The notes under the pieces: generated by a model
What the model saw: only the letters and a program-made list of their open reading frames with translations
What the model was told of the DNA's origin: nothing
Databases searched by the model: none
Assembly: GCF_900108585.1 (NCBI RefSeq)
Contig: NZ_UESZ01000001.1
Location: forward strand, 2,542,001 to 2,606,000
Source: Branchiibius hedensis
Lineage (GTDB): Bacteria > Actinomycetota > Actinomycetes > Actinomycetales > Dermatophilaceae
Length of the DNA: 64,000 nucleotides
Direction: 5' to 3'
Made by a program: the position numbers and the translations under genes
Shown: positions 1 to 8,621 of the stretch, in pieces
Position numbering within the stretch: position 1 is the first letter of the stretch
Layout: every line of letters starts with the position of its first letter

Positions 1-444
1 AACGCGCTCTACGGCCTGCAGGTGGGACTGGTTTTGAAGCCGCAGGGTTGGCGTCGACTGGCGATGGCCCACCTGACGATCGATGAGTCAACTGCCGTCG
101 GGCTGTCCCAATCAACCCAGGAGGCAAGGAAGCTCGGCTTCTGGGTCACCGGGATCGGGGTCTTCATCGGATGGAATCTGATGACCCTCGCCGGCGCACT
201 GGCCGGGAACGCGCTCGGCGACCCCAAGCGCTACGGGTTGGATGCCGCAGCCTCGGCCGCCTTCATCGCGTTGCTGTGGCCACGGCTGCGCGGGCGCGAG
301 CCGATTGCCATTGCGGTGGTGGCCGCCGTCGTCACGACGGTGTTGATCCCGGTCATCCCGGCCGGGCTGCCGGTGCTGGCTGCGGCGTTGGTGGGTGCCG
401 TGGTTGCGTGGTTCTGGCGGCCGACCCCCGGGGAGCCGGTATGA
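1..444 (+). CDS. azlC: AzlC family branched-chain amino acid exporter, large subunit (3' part only)
   Basis: The reading frame is open from the first base, so the gene begins upstream and about 147 C-terminal residues are visible. They contain four or so hydrophobic segments rich in Ala, Val and Leu, as in the C-terminal half of AzlC proteins. These pair with a small AzlD subunit to export branched-chain amino acids. The stop codon overlaps the next start in an ATGA junction, and the next gene has the size and hydrophobicity of AzlD, which supports the assignment. An internal ATG at 22 is unlikely to be the true start because the family homology continues upstream of it. Confidence 0.8.
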   Translation, partial: NALYGLQVGLVLKPQGWRRLAMAHLTIDESTAVGLSQSTQEARKLGFWVTGIGVFIGWNLMTLAGALAGNALGDPKRYGLDAAASAAFIALLWPRLRGREPIAIAVVAAVVTTVLIPVIPAGLPVLAAALVGAVVAWFWRPTPGEPV

Positions 445-749
445 GTGTCTGGGCCGCCGTCATCGCCGCATCCGTCATCTCGTTCGTGACCAAACTGTCC
501 GGTTACACGGTCCCGTCGACGTGGCTCGAACACCCGAAGGTCGCTCGGGTCAGCGCGCTCCTGCCCGCAGCGCTATTGGCGTCGCTCGTTGTGCTGCAGA
601 CATTTTCGAGCGGTCAACGACTGATGATCGACGCGCGGGCGGCTGGACTGATCGTCGCGATCGCGGCACTCGTCGCGCGGCTGCCGTTCATCGTCGTGGT
701 GGTCCTCGCCGCGGCGACGGCTGCCTTGTTGCGCGGACTTGCCGGTTAG
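441..749 (+). CDS. azlD: AzlD domain-containing protein
   Basis: This 102-residue protein is almost wholly hydrophobic, with three to four predicted membrane helices. It begins MSVWAAVIAASVISFVTK, typical of the small AzlD partner of AzlC. Its ATG overlaps the azlC stop by four bases, so the two are translationally coupled. Together they are expected to form a branched-chain amino acid export complex in the cytoplasmic membrane. The assignment rests on size, topology and neighbour. Confidence 0.82.
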   Translation: MSVWAAVIAASVISFVTKLSGYTVPSTWLEHPKVARVSALLPAALLASLVVLQTFSSGQRLMIDARAAGLIVAIAALVARLPFIVVVVLAAATAALLRGLAG

Positions 750-780
750 GCGTGAGGCGCGTCCCGGCGTACCGGAAGAA

Positions 781-1383
781 TCAGGGCAACGTCGGGGTCG
801 GCCAGCTCGGGTCGGGCGCGAAGGCCTCCCACCCCTGGTCGAACGGTGACCCGCCCGCCAATACCGCTCGCTCCGCGGCGGCCAGAGTAATCATCAATTC
901 GTCCGCTTGTTGTTGGGTGTATCGCCCTTGTGCGACCGCCAACTCCAGTTCGTCGACGTCCTTGCGCACGATCTCGCCTGTGGGTTCAACCCACAGGTCG
1001 ACGACCTGGTCACGGCTCCGCGTTTCGCGAGGTCCGCGTCGATGTGGTTCCTCGACGTTGAGGTACCAGCCTTCGAACTGCCCCGAGACCCCGTCGAAGA
1101 ACGCCCAACTGGACCAGCCCTCCCCCGGACGGTAGATGCGCAGCACGGAACTTCCGGTCCAGGTGCCGAGGACCTGTCGGCGAGGTGCGGTGAACCGCTC
1201 CGCCATGACTGCCCGCAACTCTTGGCCATCGCCGCGGACGAGCTTGCGCACCGGCGTACCCATCGGAAGCCACGCAACCAGCGCCTCGGGGTCGTCTCGA
1301 ACGACGCGCATCGGGGTGACCCAGTCGCTGCCCGGATCCCCGTAGCACCAAAGGATCTCAGTACCGGGAATCCAGAACGTCAC
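781..1383 (-). CDS. DUF402 domain-containing protein
   Basis: The 200-residue soluble protein matches the DUF402 (FomD-like) pattern. An N-terminal barrel-like part contains WCYGDP and FTAPRRQVLGTW, and a C-terminal half carries the Asp/Glu-rich segment VDLWVEPTGEIVRKDVDELE, which in characterised members binds divalent metal. Known relatives hydrolyse nucleoside phosphates or CMP-linked phosphonates; the substrate here cannot be told. It lies 39 bp downstream of the drug exporter on the same strand and could be read through from it, with no obvious functional link. Confidence 0.75.
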   Translation of the reverse strand: MTFWIPGTEILWCYGDPGSDWVTPMRVVRDDPEALVAWLPMGTPVRKLVRGDGQELRAVMAERFTAPRRQVLGTWTGSSVLRIYRPGEGWSSWAFFDGVSGQFEGWYLNVEEPHRRGPRETRSRDQVVDLWVEPTGEIVRKDVDELELAVAQGRYTQQQADELMITLAAAERAVLAGGSPFDQGWEAFAPDPSWPTPTLP

Positions 1384-1422
1384 GATGAAATGCTAGCGAC
1401 GACGCAGCACCGACCTCGTTCG

Positions 1423-3006
1423 CTAGTCCCGCCGCTGCGGAATGAATGCCGTAGCGATCACGCCGAGCACCAGGAATCCAGCAGCGAGGAACGACCCGAG
1501 GGCAAGCGCGTGACTCATCGCCTCCTCAGCAGCGTGGCCGATGGCGGCCGTTGCAGGCTGTGCGGCCAGAGATTCGATGGACGCCCCCGCGCTTTTGGTA
1601 ACCGCCTCGCTGTAGCGCGTCGCGTCGGCAGAGCTGATGCCGATGCCCAGCAGCTTTGAGTTCAAGGTGCTGCTGAGCGTCGAGAAGAACGCGGTGGTCA
1701 GCACTGCGATTCCGAGGGCGGACCCCAACTGACGGAAGGTGCTCTGGATCCCGGACCCCTGGCCGCCCTCGTTCTCCGGAATCTCCGCCAGCACCACGTT
1801 GGTGACTTGAGCCGTGGCCAGACCAACACCGATGCCGTAGAAGAACAGCGCGGCGGCGATGAGCCACCACTGGGCGTCGGTGAGCAAGGCCACCAAACCC
1901 AGGGCCAACAGGCCCACGACCTCCAGGATCAGACCCGCCCGCACGAGATCGAGCGCTGTCGCCTTGCCGCTGTCGGCGAGCGGGAAGCTGATGCCGCTGG
2001 CCACGAAACTTCCGACCGCGATGGCGACTAACATCGCTCCGGCCTCCAGAGCGGAGTAGCCAAGCGTGAACTGCAGCCACAGCGGAAGGACGGCGATGAT
2101 GCCGAACTCGCCGAGGCCGATGATGACGGTCGCGATGTTGCCGTTGCGGAACGAGGCGATGGAGAACAGTTTCACGTCCATCAGCGGGTAGTGGCGGGTG
2201 CCGCCACGGCTGACGATCACCTGCCGCCACACGAACGCACCCAGGAGTACGGCGCTGGCCAAGAGTGCGACGAACGCGGGAGAAGCGCCGGAGCCCCACG
2301 TCGCGCCAAGCACGTGGAACGGCTCGGCAGACGTGATCCACCCATACGTGCGCCCTTCCACCAGGCCAAAGGCCAAGGCACCGAGGCCGAGGATCGACAA
2401 CGCTGCCCCGAACAGGTCGACTCCACCACTGGACCTCGCCGACGTGGTGAGGAATAGCGTGCCAATGATCAGGATGAGGATCGTCAGCGGGACGTTAATA
2501 CCGAAGGCCCACCGCCACGTCGAATGCTCAGACAGCCAGCCGCCGATGACAGGTCCGACCGCGGTGGCTGCCCCGATAGTCGTGCCCCACACCGCAAATG
2601 CCATACCGCGGGCTTTGCCGGTGAACATCTGGTTCAGCAGTGCTAGGGACGTCGGCAAGATCATGGCCGCGCCAATGCCTTGCAGGAACCGGGCGGCGAT
2701 GAGCAACTCGCCACTACCAGCCAGTCCGGCCAAAACGCTGGTGACGCCGAAGAACGCGACTCCGGCGAGGAACAACTGCTTGGCTCCCCAGAGATCGCTG
2801 AGACGACCCGTCAGGAGCAGGAGTGCAGCAAAGACGATCGTGTATCCCTCCTGGATCCACTGCGCCTGGCTCGAATTGATCCCGAGGTCATCGATCACTG
2901 ATGGCGTGATCACGTTGACGATCGTGGTGTCCACGACGATCAGCGCCACCCCCAGCGCTACTGCGATCAACCCGATCCATCGCCGCGTCTGTTGCGACAT
3001 ATCCAC
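1423..3006 (-). CDS. MFS drug exporter, DHA2 (14-helix, EmrB/QacA) family
   Basis: The protein of 527 residues has about 14 hydrophobic segments. Family motifs include GRLSDLWGAKQLFLAG (motif A) near residues 65-80, LQGIGAAMILP (helix 4) and the antiporter motif near GPVIGGWLSEHSTWRWAFGINVP. DHA2 proteins expel cationic drugs, dyes or antibiotics using proton motive force. The GTG start at 3006 is preceded by GAGGAG five bases away; ATG at 3000 is an alternative. It is divergent from a MarR gene, and the shared intergenic region carries repeated operator-like sites, so drug-responsive repression is likely. The substrate is unknown. Confidence 0.88.
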   Translation of the reverse strand: MDMSQQTRRWIGLIAVALGVALIVVDTTIVNVITPSVIDDLGINSSQAQWIQEGYTIVFAALLLLTGRLSDLWGAKQLFLAGVAFFGVTSVLAGLAGSGELLIAARFLQGIGAAMILPTSLALLNQMFTGKARGMAFAVWGTTIGAATAVGPVIGGWLSEHSTWRWAFGINVPLTILILIIGTLFLTTSARSSGGVDLFGAALSILGLGALAFGLVEGRTYGWITSAEPFHVLGATWGSGASPAFVALLASAVLLGAFVWRQVIVSRGGTRHYPLMDVKLFSIASFRNGNIATVIIGLGEFGIIAVLPLWLQFTLGYSALEAGAMLVAIAVGSFVASGISFPLADSGKATALDLVRAGLILEVVGLLALGLVALLTDAQWWLIAAALFFYGIGVGLATAQVTNVVLAEIPENEGGQGSGIQSTFRQLGSALGIAVLTTAFFSTLSSTLNSKLLGIGISSADATRYSEAVTKSAGASIESLAAQPATAAIGHAAEEAMSHALALGSFLAAGFLVLGVIATAFIPQRRD

Positions 3007-3030
3007 ATCGGCTCCTCGTCTCAGCGCAAC

Positions 3031-3074
3031 ACGTTACTTCTTGATCAAGTTACTTGATTATGAAGTTACTTGAA
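3031..3074. promoter_or_regulatory. MarR-type operator array between exporter and regulator
   Basis: GTTACTT occurs three times at exactly 16-bp spacing (3033, 3049, 3065). The central copy sits in a perfect odd dyad, TCAAGT-T-ACTTGA (3045-3057); the third is a near dyad (TGAAGT-T-ACTTGA). The segment is much more AT-rich than its surroundings and lies between divergent starts at 3006 and 3119. That is where a MarR repressor would block both promoters. Binding is inferred. Confidence 0.65.
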
Positions 3075-3118
3075 AATGGTAGCGTTATCAAGCCGGACAC
3101 CCACAGGAAGGGGCACCA

Positions 3119-3595
3119 GTGGAGGCCGAAGACAGCGATCGCCTCCACCGCGTCCACCAGGCGCTGCGGGCATATGGCGAGAGTTACCTGCACATGGGCA
3201 AGGCCTTCGCGGCCAGCGGTGGGCTGTACTCGACCGACGCCGCCGCCATGCTGGAGATACTGCAAGCCGAGGAAGCCGGGAACCCCCTGTCGCCGGCGCG
3301 CCTTGGGGAGCGGATCGGATTGAGCTCAGGGGCAACGTCCACTCTGCTGAACCGCCTTGAAGACGCCGGCCACATCGTCCGGAACCGAGGGCATGCCGAC
3401 CGGCGAGCGGTCACGTTGCACTCAACCCGGGGGATCCACGCGACTGCCGAAGCGTTCTTTGGCCCTCTCGAGGCGCGCATCAATGCTGTGCTGGCATCGC
3501 GATCCGGCGACGACCTTGACGAATTTACGCGGCTACTCGAACAGCTTCAACAGACGTTGGACAGTTACCGCGCCGAGCAGGATCCCCCGGCCTGA
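3119..3595 (+). CDS. MarR family transcriptional regulator
   Basis: The 158-residue protein has a winged-helix core: LSPARLGERIGLSSGATSTLL (helix-turn-helix, residues about 57-77), then LEDAGHIVRNRGHADRRAVTL, the MarR wing with its characteristic DRR. Flanking helices would form the dimer. The start is GTG, with AGGAAGGGG upstream. The divergent DHA2 exporter and the shared operator array suggest that it represses the exporter and itself until a drug-like ligand binds. Its 3' end overlaps the convergent downstream gene by 31 bp. Confidence 0.88.
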   Translation: MEAEDSDRLHRVHQALRAYGESYLHMGKAFAASGGLYSTDAAAMLEILQAEEAGNPLSPARLGERIGLSSGATSTLLNRLEDAGHIVRNRGHADRRAVTLHSTRGIHATAEAFFGPLEARINAVLASRSGDDLDEFTRLLEQLQQTLDSYRAEQDPPA

Positions 3596-4044
3596 GGAGT
3601 CCCGCGGGTTACCGCTTCTTCCAGCCTCTGCTCCAGGTGGTCTATCCCTGCGCGGATCATCGCTCCGTAGCCGTCATCGGGCAGGAGGTCCTTTGCCGAC
3701 CGGGCTTTCGCCAGTTGCTCGCGAGTCATCTCGAGATGACCGGCGCGGAAGTAGTCGTCGCCGAGATTGAGGTGGAGGCTGGGCGCGAAGCCAGCAGCGG
3801 AGTCGATTCCCAGGGCCGTAAAGTCTGACTCCTCAACCTGGGCGTGCTCAGCAACAGCCCGCTCGTCCCAGTCCGTTTCGGCGGCGAGGTCGGTCTGTTG
3901 ATCAGCCAGGTAGTGAGCGATCACGCAGCGCTGAGCGTGGTCGCTGGGCGAAGTGCGATCCCAGCACTCCTGCAGCCTGTCGCGCGCGCCGCGTCGCTCG
4001 GACCGGCCGCTGCGGACGTCGCCGCTTGGAGGATGTCGTCCCAT
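3565..4044 (-). CDS. Conserved TPR-like protein of unknown function, probable 5' frameshift
   Basis: The readable part (159 codons from ATG 4044) contains SDHAQRCVIAHYLADQQTDL and LHLNLGDDYFRAGHLEMTRE, with helix pairs like one tetratricopeptide repeat. I recall this from a small actinobacterial family of unknown function. From memory, family members begin with a MTSW(D/E)-type sequence. Exactly that peptide (MTSWDDILQAATSAA) is encoded from ATG 4052 in another frame, while the rest of the family similarity is in the 4044 frame. A one-base indel between about 3980 and 4025 would explain this. The gene may be a pseudogene or the base call wrong. No strong ribosome binding site precedes either ATG. 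Confidence 0.55.
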   Translation of the reverse strand: MGRHPPSGDVRSGRSERRGARDRLQECWDRTSPSDHAQRCVIAHYLADQQTDLAAETDWDERAVAEHAQVEESDFTALGIDSAAGFAPSLHLNLGDDYFRAGHLEMTREQLAKARSAKDLLPDDGYGAMIRAGIDHLEQRLEEAVTRGTPQAGGSCSAR

Positions 4045-4224
4045 GAAGTCATGGGTCCGACGCTAGAGCGACCTGCCGACAGTCCTTGAACTAGCCGAAC
4101 GCTTTCGAGACGTCATCCGCAGGCTCCCGCTGGAGTCATCGCAAAGCACCGGCACTCCCGGACCAACTGGGCCGTGCCGCGAAATTTGGGTTGTGTATAT
4201 CTGTTTTCGGGGTTCGTACATCAG

Positions 4225-4236
4225 TACAATCGGGGT
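4225..4236 (+). promoter_or_regulatory. Probable -10 box of a leaderless promoter for the HNH gene
   Basis: TACAAT (4225-4230) is a good -10 hexamer whose expected start point falls on or one base before the ATG at 4237, and no Shine-Dalgarno sequence is present. A weak -35 (TGTTTT, 4202-4207) lies 17 bp upstream. Leaderless transcripts are common in actinobacteria. This favours ATG 4237 over the longer frame from 4174. Confidence 0.5.
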
Positions 4237-5928
4237 ATGACGTTGACCACCACAACTCCCACCCCGGTGACCTGCTCACCGGTGGGTGCGGACGCGTCGG
4301 TGGCGGAGCTTCTGCGGGCGGCGGCGGGGTTGTTGCAGGCCGCGTACGCCCGGGTCTCCGGTGATCACGCGGGGTTGTCCGAGGAAGACTTGATGGGCGA
4401 CATTGTCGCCGCACAGCACGTGCAGAACAGTGCCTGGGCGATCCAGTCGCACCGGTTGACGCAGGCGGCGGCGATCGAGCACCGCGATGACCCGAACCCC
4501 ATCGAGGGTGCGTATCCGTTGCTGATTCACCGGGTGATCCGGCATGACCCGGGCTCGTTCGTGGATGAATGGTTCGCCCTGGAAACCGGGACCCGGTTGG
4601 GCTGGTCGGATCGGCACAGCAACACCCGCCTCGGTGAAGCCCTGGACACGGTTGAGCGGTGTCCGCGGTTGGTGGACCGGGTCGGGTCCGGGACCTTGGA
4701 CCCGGGTAAAGCCTGCGCCGTCGCGCAGGTCAGCACCGAAGCCCCCGACCACGTCGCCCGCCAGATCGAAGACAAGATCCTGGCCGGGGACCCCGAAGGG
4801 ATGACGGCGGTGCGGTTGCGGGCGAAAGCGCGGCGGTTACGGGCCCGGCTGGACCCGGTCGGTGCTGACCGGGCCGCCCAGGCACGGCGCCGCTCACAGG
4901 TGGGGGTGTGGGTGTCCCCGCATCACGAACCCGGCCTGTCCCAGCTGACCGCGGTCCTACCCACCCTGGAAGCCGCCAAGGTGATGGCGGCGGTCGATGA
5001 CCTGGCCCGGGAACTGCACCAGGTCACCACCACGAACAAAACCCTGCCGCAGTGCCGGGTCGATGCCCTGACCGACCTGGTCTTGACCGGGGTCGGGGTA
5101 GACACCCAGTTGACGTTCACCATCCCCGTCACCCCACCAGCCACCCCGGCGACAGCAGAAGACGCAGGAGTGCAGGGGTTGTCGTTCGAGGAACCGGACT
5201 GGGATGACCTGGTCGACGGGTTCGACGAGGCGTCGCTGGACTACGACTGGCACGAACCCGGCCTGACCCCGATCAACGGACTCGATCAACTCGATGAAGA
5301 ACTACGCGCCCTGATCGCCGAAGAACTCGAAGACCTCAACCGCGCTGACCTCAACGCCGAAGCACACGCACGCAGCGAGGCGATCGGTCAGGGCCCGCCC
5401 GACACCGGACCACCAGACACGACACCACCAGACACGACGCCACCACAGACCGGACCACCCGATGAGGTCCCGATGATGTCGCCCCCGGCAGGCCACGCCA
5501 GACACGTGGCTGGTATCGGTGACGTGTTCCTGCCCCGGGTCGGGATCATCCCCGCCGCCGTGATCACCGAGTTGACGCAACTGCTCGGGGTGAAGCTCAC
5601 CCGGGCGTTGACCGACGCGACCACCGGCACCGTGATCGAAACCGCCGACCGGTCGTATCGGCCCGGTGTCCGGTTGGCCCGGTTCGTCAAAACCCGCGAC
5701 CAGCACTGCCGGTTCCCCGGCTGCACCCGACCCGCCACCCTGTCCGACATCGACCACGTCACCCGCTACCCCGACGGCGACACCGCCGCGCACAACCTGC
5801 AATGCCTATGCCGACACCACCACCGCGCCAAACACGAAGGCGGCTGGCACGTCACCATGACCAGCCAAGGCATCTGCACCTGGACCAGCCCCGCCGGCCA
5901 CACCTACGTGACGGACCCCGGCGACTGA
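4237..5928 (+). CDS. DUF222 / HNH endonuclease domain protein (13E12 repeat family)
   Basis: The protein of 563 residues has the N-terminal helical DUF222 region (about 10-330), a linker with tandem Pro-Asp-Thr repeats (PPDTTPPDTTPPQTGPPDE) near residue 390, and a C-terminal HNH nuclease. The nuclease shows CRFPGCTRPATLSDIDHV, then a CRHHHRAKHEGGW segment. The two Cys pairs and the DH...HHRAKH residues are the metal and catalytic positions. Such genes occur in many copies in actinobacterial genomes; the biological role is not established. GC content is high and even, so there is no sign of recent transfer. Confidence 0.88.
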   Translation: MTLTTTTPTPVTCSPVGADASVAELLRAAAGLLQAAYARVSGDHAGLSEEDLMGDIVAAQHVQNSAWAIQSHRLTQAAAIEHRDDPNPIEGAYPLLIHRVIRHDPGSFVDEWFALETGTRLGWSDRHSNTRLGEALDTVERCPRLVDRVGSGTLDPGKACAVAQVSTEAPDHVARQIEDKILAGDPEGMTAVRLRAKARRLRARLDPVGADRAAQARRRSQVGVWVSPHHEPGLSQLTAVLPTLEAAKVMAAVDDLARELHQVTTTNKTLPQCRVDALTDLVLTGVGVDTQLTFTIPVTPPATPATAEDAGVQGLSFEEPDWDDLVDGFDEASLDYDWHEPGLTPINGLDQLDEELRALIAEELEDLNRADLNAEAHARSEAIGQGPPDTGPPDTTPPDTTPPQTGPPDEVPMMSPPAGHARHVAGIGDVFLPRVGIIPAAVITELTQLLGVKLTRALTDATTGTVIETADRSYRPGVRLARFVKTRDQHCRFPGCTRPATLSDIDHVTRYPDGDTAAHNLQCLCRHHHRAKHEGGWHVTMTSQGICTWTSPAGHTYVTDPGD

Positions 5929-6013
5929 CAGCAGCCAGGGGTCGGCCGGCTGCCGTAGTGTCACAAGCGACGAGTGACGAATTGGACGAGTGCCGAATCT
6001 ACGGAGGTCTGCA

Positions 6014-6904
6014 ATGCCGAACAACGAAAAGCTCGACCGGTTCCGCACCGCCGCCGGTTTCATCGCGGCCCTGGACCAGAGCGGCGGCAGCAGCCCGAAA
6101 GCGCTCGCGCAGTACGGCATCGAGCCGTCCGAATACTCCAGCGACGCTGAGATGTTCGACCTCATCCACGCCGAGCGGACCCGCATCGTCACCAGCCCGG
6201 CCTTCACCGGCGACCGTGTCCTGGCCGCCATCATGTTCGAGGACACCATGGACCGTGAAGTCGACGGCCGCCCCACCGCCGACTACCTCTGGTCGGTCAA
6301 AGGCGTCATCCCGTTCCTGAAGATCGACAAGGGCCTGCAGGACGAAGCCGACGGCGTCCAACTCATGAAGGACATCCCCGGCCTCGACGAAACCCTCCCG
6401 AAAGCAGCCGCGCAAGGGGTCATCGGCACCAAGGAACGTTCGGTGATCCACTCCGCGGATCCGGCCGGCATCTACCGGATCGTCGACCAACAGTTCGCCG
6501 TCGCCCAGCAGGTCATCGCCGCCGGCCTCCTACCCATCCTCGAACCCGAGATCGACATCCACGCGCCCGACAAGCAACGCGCCGAGGAGTTGCTCAAGGC
6601 CGCGATCCTGGAGTGGCTGCCCCGGATCGGCGACGACCTCGTCGCCATCAAGATCTCCCTCCCGAGCGTCGATGGCTTCTACAACGACCTGATGCGACAC
6701 CCGAACGTCGCCCGCGTCGTGGCCCTCTCCGGCGGGTACACCCGCGACGAAGCCGACGAACACCTGCGCCGCAACCCCGGGCTGATCGCCAGTTTCAGCC
6801 GCGCCCTCCTCGAAGGACTGAACGTCCACCAGAGCGACGAAGAGTTCAACACGACCCTCGACGCCTCGATCGAGCAGATCTATCAGGCATCCACCGCGCG
6901 ATAG
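6014..6904 (+). CDS. fda: Fructose-bisphosphate aldolase, class I
   Basis: This 296-residue enzyme of glycolysis and gluconeogenesis cleaves fructose 1,6-bisphosphate through a Schiff-base lysine. Visible family motifs are FIAALDQSGGSSPKALAQYG near the N terminus, VKGVIPFLKIDKGL, LLPILEPEIDI, and the Lys-containing segment DLVAIKISLP. ATG 6014 is preceded by GGAGG seven bases away; the in-frame ATG at 5990 has no such site. The 3' end overlaps the convergent nucleoside hydrolase gene by 22 bp. Confidence 0.93.
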   Translation: MPNNEKLDRFRTAAGFIAALDQSGGSSPKALAQYGIEPSEYSSDAEMFDLIHAERTRIVTSPAFTGDRVLAAIMFEDTMDREVDGRPTADYLWSVKGVIPFLKIDKGLQDEADGVQLMKDIPGLDETLPKAAAQGVIGTKERSVIHSADPAGIYRIVDQQFAVAQQVIAAGLLPILEPEIDIHAPDKQRAEELLKAAILEWLPRIGDDLVAIKISLPSVDGFYNDLMRHPNVARVVALSGGYTRDEADEHLRRNPGLIASFSRALLEGLNVHQSDEEFNTTLDASIEQIYQASTAR

Positions 6905-7779
6905 GACCGCAAGCCCAGCAGCACCCGCCGCAGGACACTGCAAGCCGCAGCCGGCGCGTTCACCGCGGTCGCGATCCTCGCGCGGCCTTCACCGGGCACG
7001 AATCGCGTTGTGCCGTCGTCGGATACGACCACGCGGCCCGGCCGGGAGAACTCGAACAACCCCGGCTCGAGGTAGGCCAACGCGGTCACCGGATCGTGCG
7101 GTACCTCGTAGTCCTCATCCCACCGTGCCAACCACGCATCGATCTCCCGGCCAAGAATCGCGCCCAGCGGACCCGCCGTCGCGATCTGCCGCAGCTCCCC
7201 CGCGTGCAGCCGGACCTGCCGCGTGATGTCCAGCCCGACAACGAACGTCGTTGCGTCCGTGTCGAATACCGACTGAGCAGCAGTCACATCCGAAACAATG
7301 TTGTGCTCGGCCGCGGCGTGCGACCGGAAGTCACCGCCCATGATGACCAGTCGTTCCAACTCCCCTGGCAGCGAGGGATCCCCGGCGAACCCGGTGGCAA
7401 TCGTGGACAGCGGCGCGATCGCCAGCAGGACTCCCCCGCGAGCCAGCCCGAGATCAACCGGCACCAGATCCGTGGGACGTGCCAGCTCGCCGTACGCCGA
7501 TCCCTCGCTCCCAGCCCACCACACCGGGGCGCCCGAGAGGGGAAGGTCCTCTCCGACCGCAACTCGTAATGCCCGACCGGTCTCCGCTGCCATTCGCTGC
7601 GCGATCGACGCACGCAGGTGCACATCGCCGTACGACACGATCAGCTGCCGCAGGTCGAACTCGGGCGAGCCCCAGACCAGAGCCAGCGCCAACTCGTCGT
7701 CCGGATCCGACCCCAGATCGGTGTCGACGACCAGCGGAACGCTCAGGAGCCGGTCGCCTTCCCGGCGTCCGGACCCCAC
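6883..7779 (-). CDS. Inosine/uridine-preferring nucleoside hydrolase family protein
   Basis: The metal-binding signature VDTDLGSDPDDELALAL is near the N terminus, followed by LERLVIMGGDF and HNIVSDVTAAQSVFDTD, all typical of enzymes that split nucleosides into base and ribose. It is the last gene of the ABC importer operon, so it may process the imported compound. The start is uncertain. The only conventional in-frame start is GTG 7779, which overlaps the permease by 37 bp. A CTG at 7746 overlaps the permease stop (CTGA) and has GGAAGG about ten bases upstream, so a rare CTG start with coupled translation is possible. The convergent aldolase gene overlaps its last codons. Confidence 0.85.
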   Translation of the reverse strand: MGSGRREGDRLLSVPLVVDTDLGSDPDDELALALVWGSPEFDLRQLIVSYGDVHLRASIAQRMAAETGRALRVAVGEDLPLSGAPVWWAGSEGSAYGELARPTDLVPVDLGLARGGVLLAIAPLSTIATGFAGDPSLPGELERLVIMGGDFRSHAAAEHNIVSDVTAAQSVFDTDATTFVVGLDITRQVRLHAGELRQIATAGPLGAILGREIDAWLARWDEDYEVPHDPVTALAYLEPGLFEFSRPGRVVVSDDGTTRFVPGEGRARIATAVNAPAAACSVLRRVLLGLRSYRAVDA

Positions 7780-8621
7780 TTGGCCAGGACAGCGGACTCG
7801 ATGAAGGTCGCCACCATGTAGAGCGCGATCGCCACCACCGTGACGGTGAAGGTGACGGCCCAGATCTGCGCGTAATCGCCCTGCGCCTTCGCCGATTGCA
7901 CCGCGGCACCCATCCCCTCGAAGGTGAACAGCCACTCGTAGAGCATCGCTCCGGTGATCGCACCCGGCACCGCGATCCGCATCGCCGCGAAGAAGTACGG
8001 CAAAGCGGTCGGTACCGCGACCTTGCGCAGGACGGTGAACCGGTTACCGCCGTACACACTGACCAGGTCGGCGGATTGCTTACTGACACTTCGCAATCCG
8101 AGGGTGACGTTCACCAGCAGCGGGAAGAAGACCACGATGGTCCCGATCAACGCACAGGTCACCAAGCCGTTGCCGAAGATCACGTAGATCACCGGTGCCA
8201 TGGCCAGCAGCGGAACGGTCCGCAGCAGCATGGCGATCGGCATGAACATGAATTCGACCGGTCGCACGAGCACGAAGATGGCCGAGACGACGACACTGGC
8301 CAGCACCCCGAAGACGAAGCCGATCGCCGCGTGACCGAGCGTCACCCACAGCAACGACAGCAGGTTCGAGCGATGCGCGGCCGCGGTTCCGTCCACCCCG
8401 TCCTGGGTCAGGTAGTTCCAGACATCGACCGGCTTCTTGGCAATGAACGAACTCACTCCACTGCGGGACACGATGACGTGCCACAGGATCAGCAGGATGA
8501 CCCCGGAGATCAACACCGCACCAAGCGTTTTCAACGAGCGGGTGATGAAGTAGCGCCACTCGTTCGTCGATGTGGACCCAGCCGCTGCCGGGACAGAAGT
8601 GGACGTAACGGCCGCCATCAC
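7743..8621 (-). CDS. ABC transporter permease (NitT/TauT type), second subunit
   Basis: The protein of 292 residues has about six membrane helices and the binding-protein-dependent permease loop near VSVYGGNRFTVLRKVAVPTALPYF (EAA-like motif coupling to the ATPase). It overlaps the preceding permease gene by four bases (ATGA). Two different permeases with one ATPase and one binding protein suggest a heterodimeric channel. The substrate is not evident; see the binding protein and the nucleoside hydrolase. Confidence 0.88.
   Translation of the reverse strand: MMAAVTSTSVPAAAGSTSTNEWRYFITRSLKTLGAVLISGVILLILWHVIVSRSGVSSFIAKKPVDVWNYLTQDGVDGTAAAHRSNLLSLLWVTLGHAAIGFVFGVLASVVVSAIFVLVRPVEFMFMPIAMLLRTVPLLAMAPVIYVIFGNGLVTCALIGTIVVFFPLLVNVTLGLRSVSKQSADLVSVYGGNRFTVLRKVAVPTALPYFFAAMRIAVPGAITGAMLYEWLFTFEGMGAAVQSAKAQGDYAQIWAVTFTVTVVAIALYMVATFIESAVLAKWGPDAGKATGS

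Noticed and set aside
5396-5463. Tandem DNA repeat in the HNH gene (ACCAGACACGAC type)
   Set aside because: It encodes a simple Pro-Asp-Thr linker common in this family, not a separate element.
6613-7569. Long plus-strand open frame over the aldolase and nucleoside hydrolase genes
   Set aside because: Arg/Pro-rich shadow frame typical of high-GC DNA; the overlapping frames have clear families.
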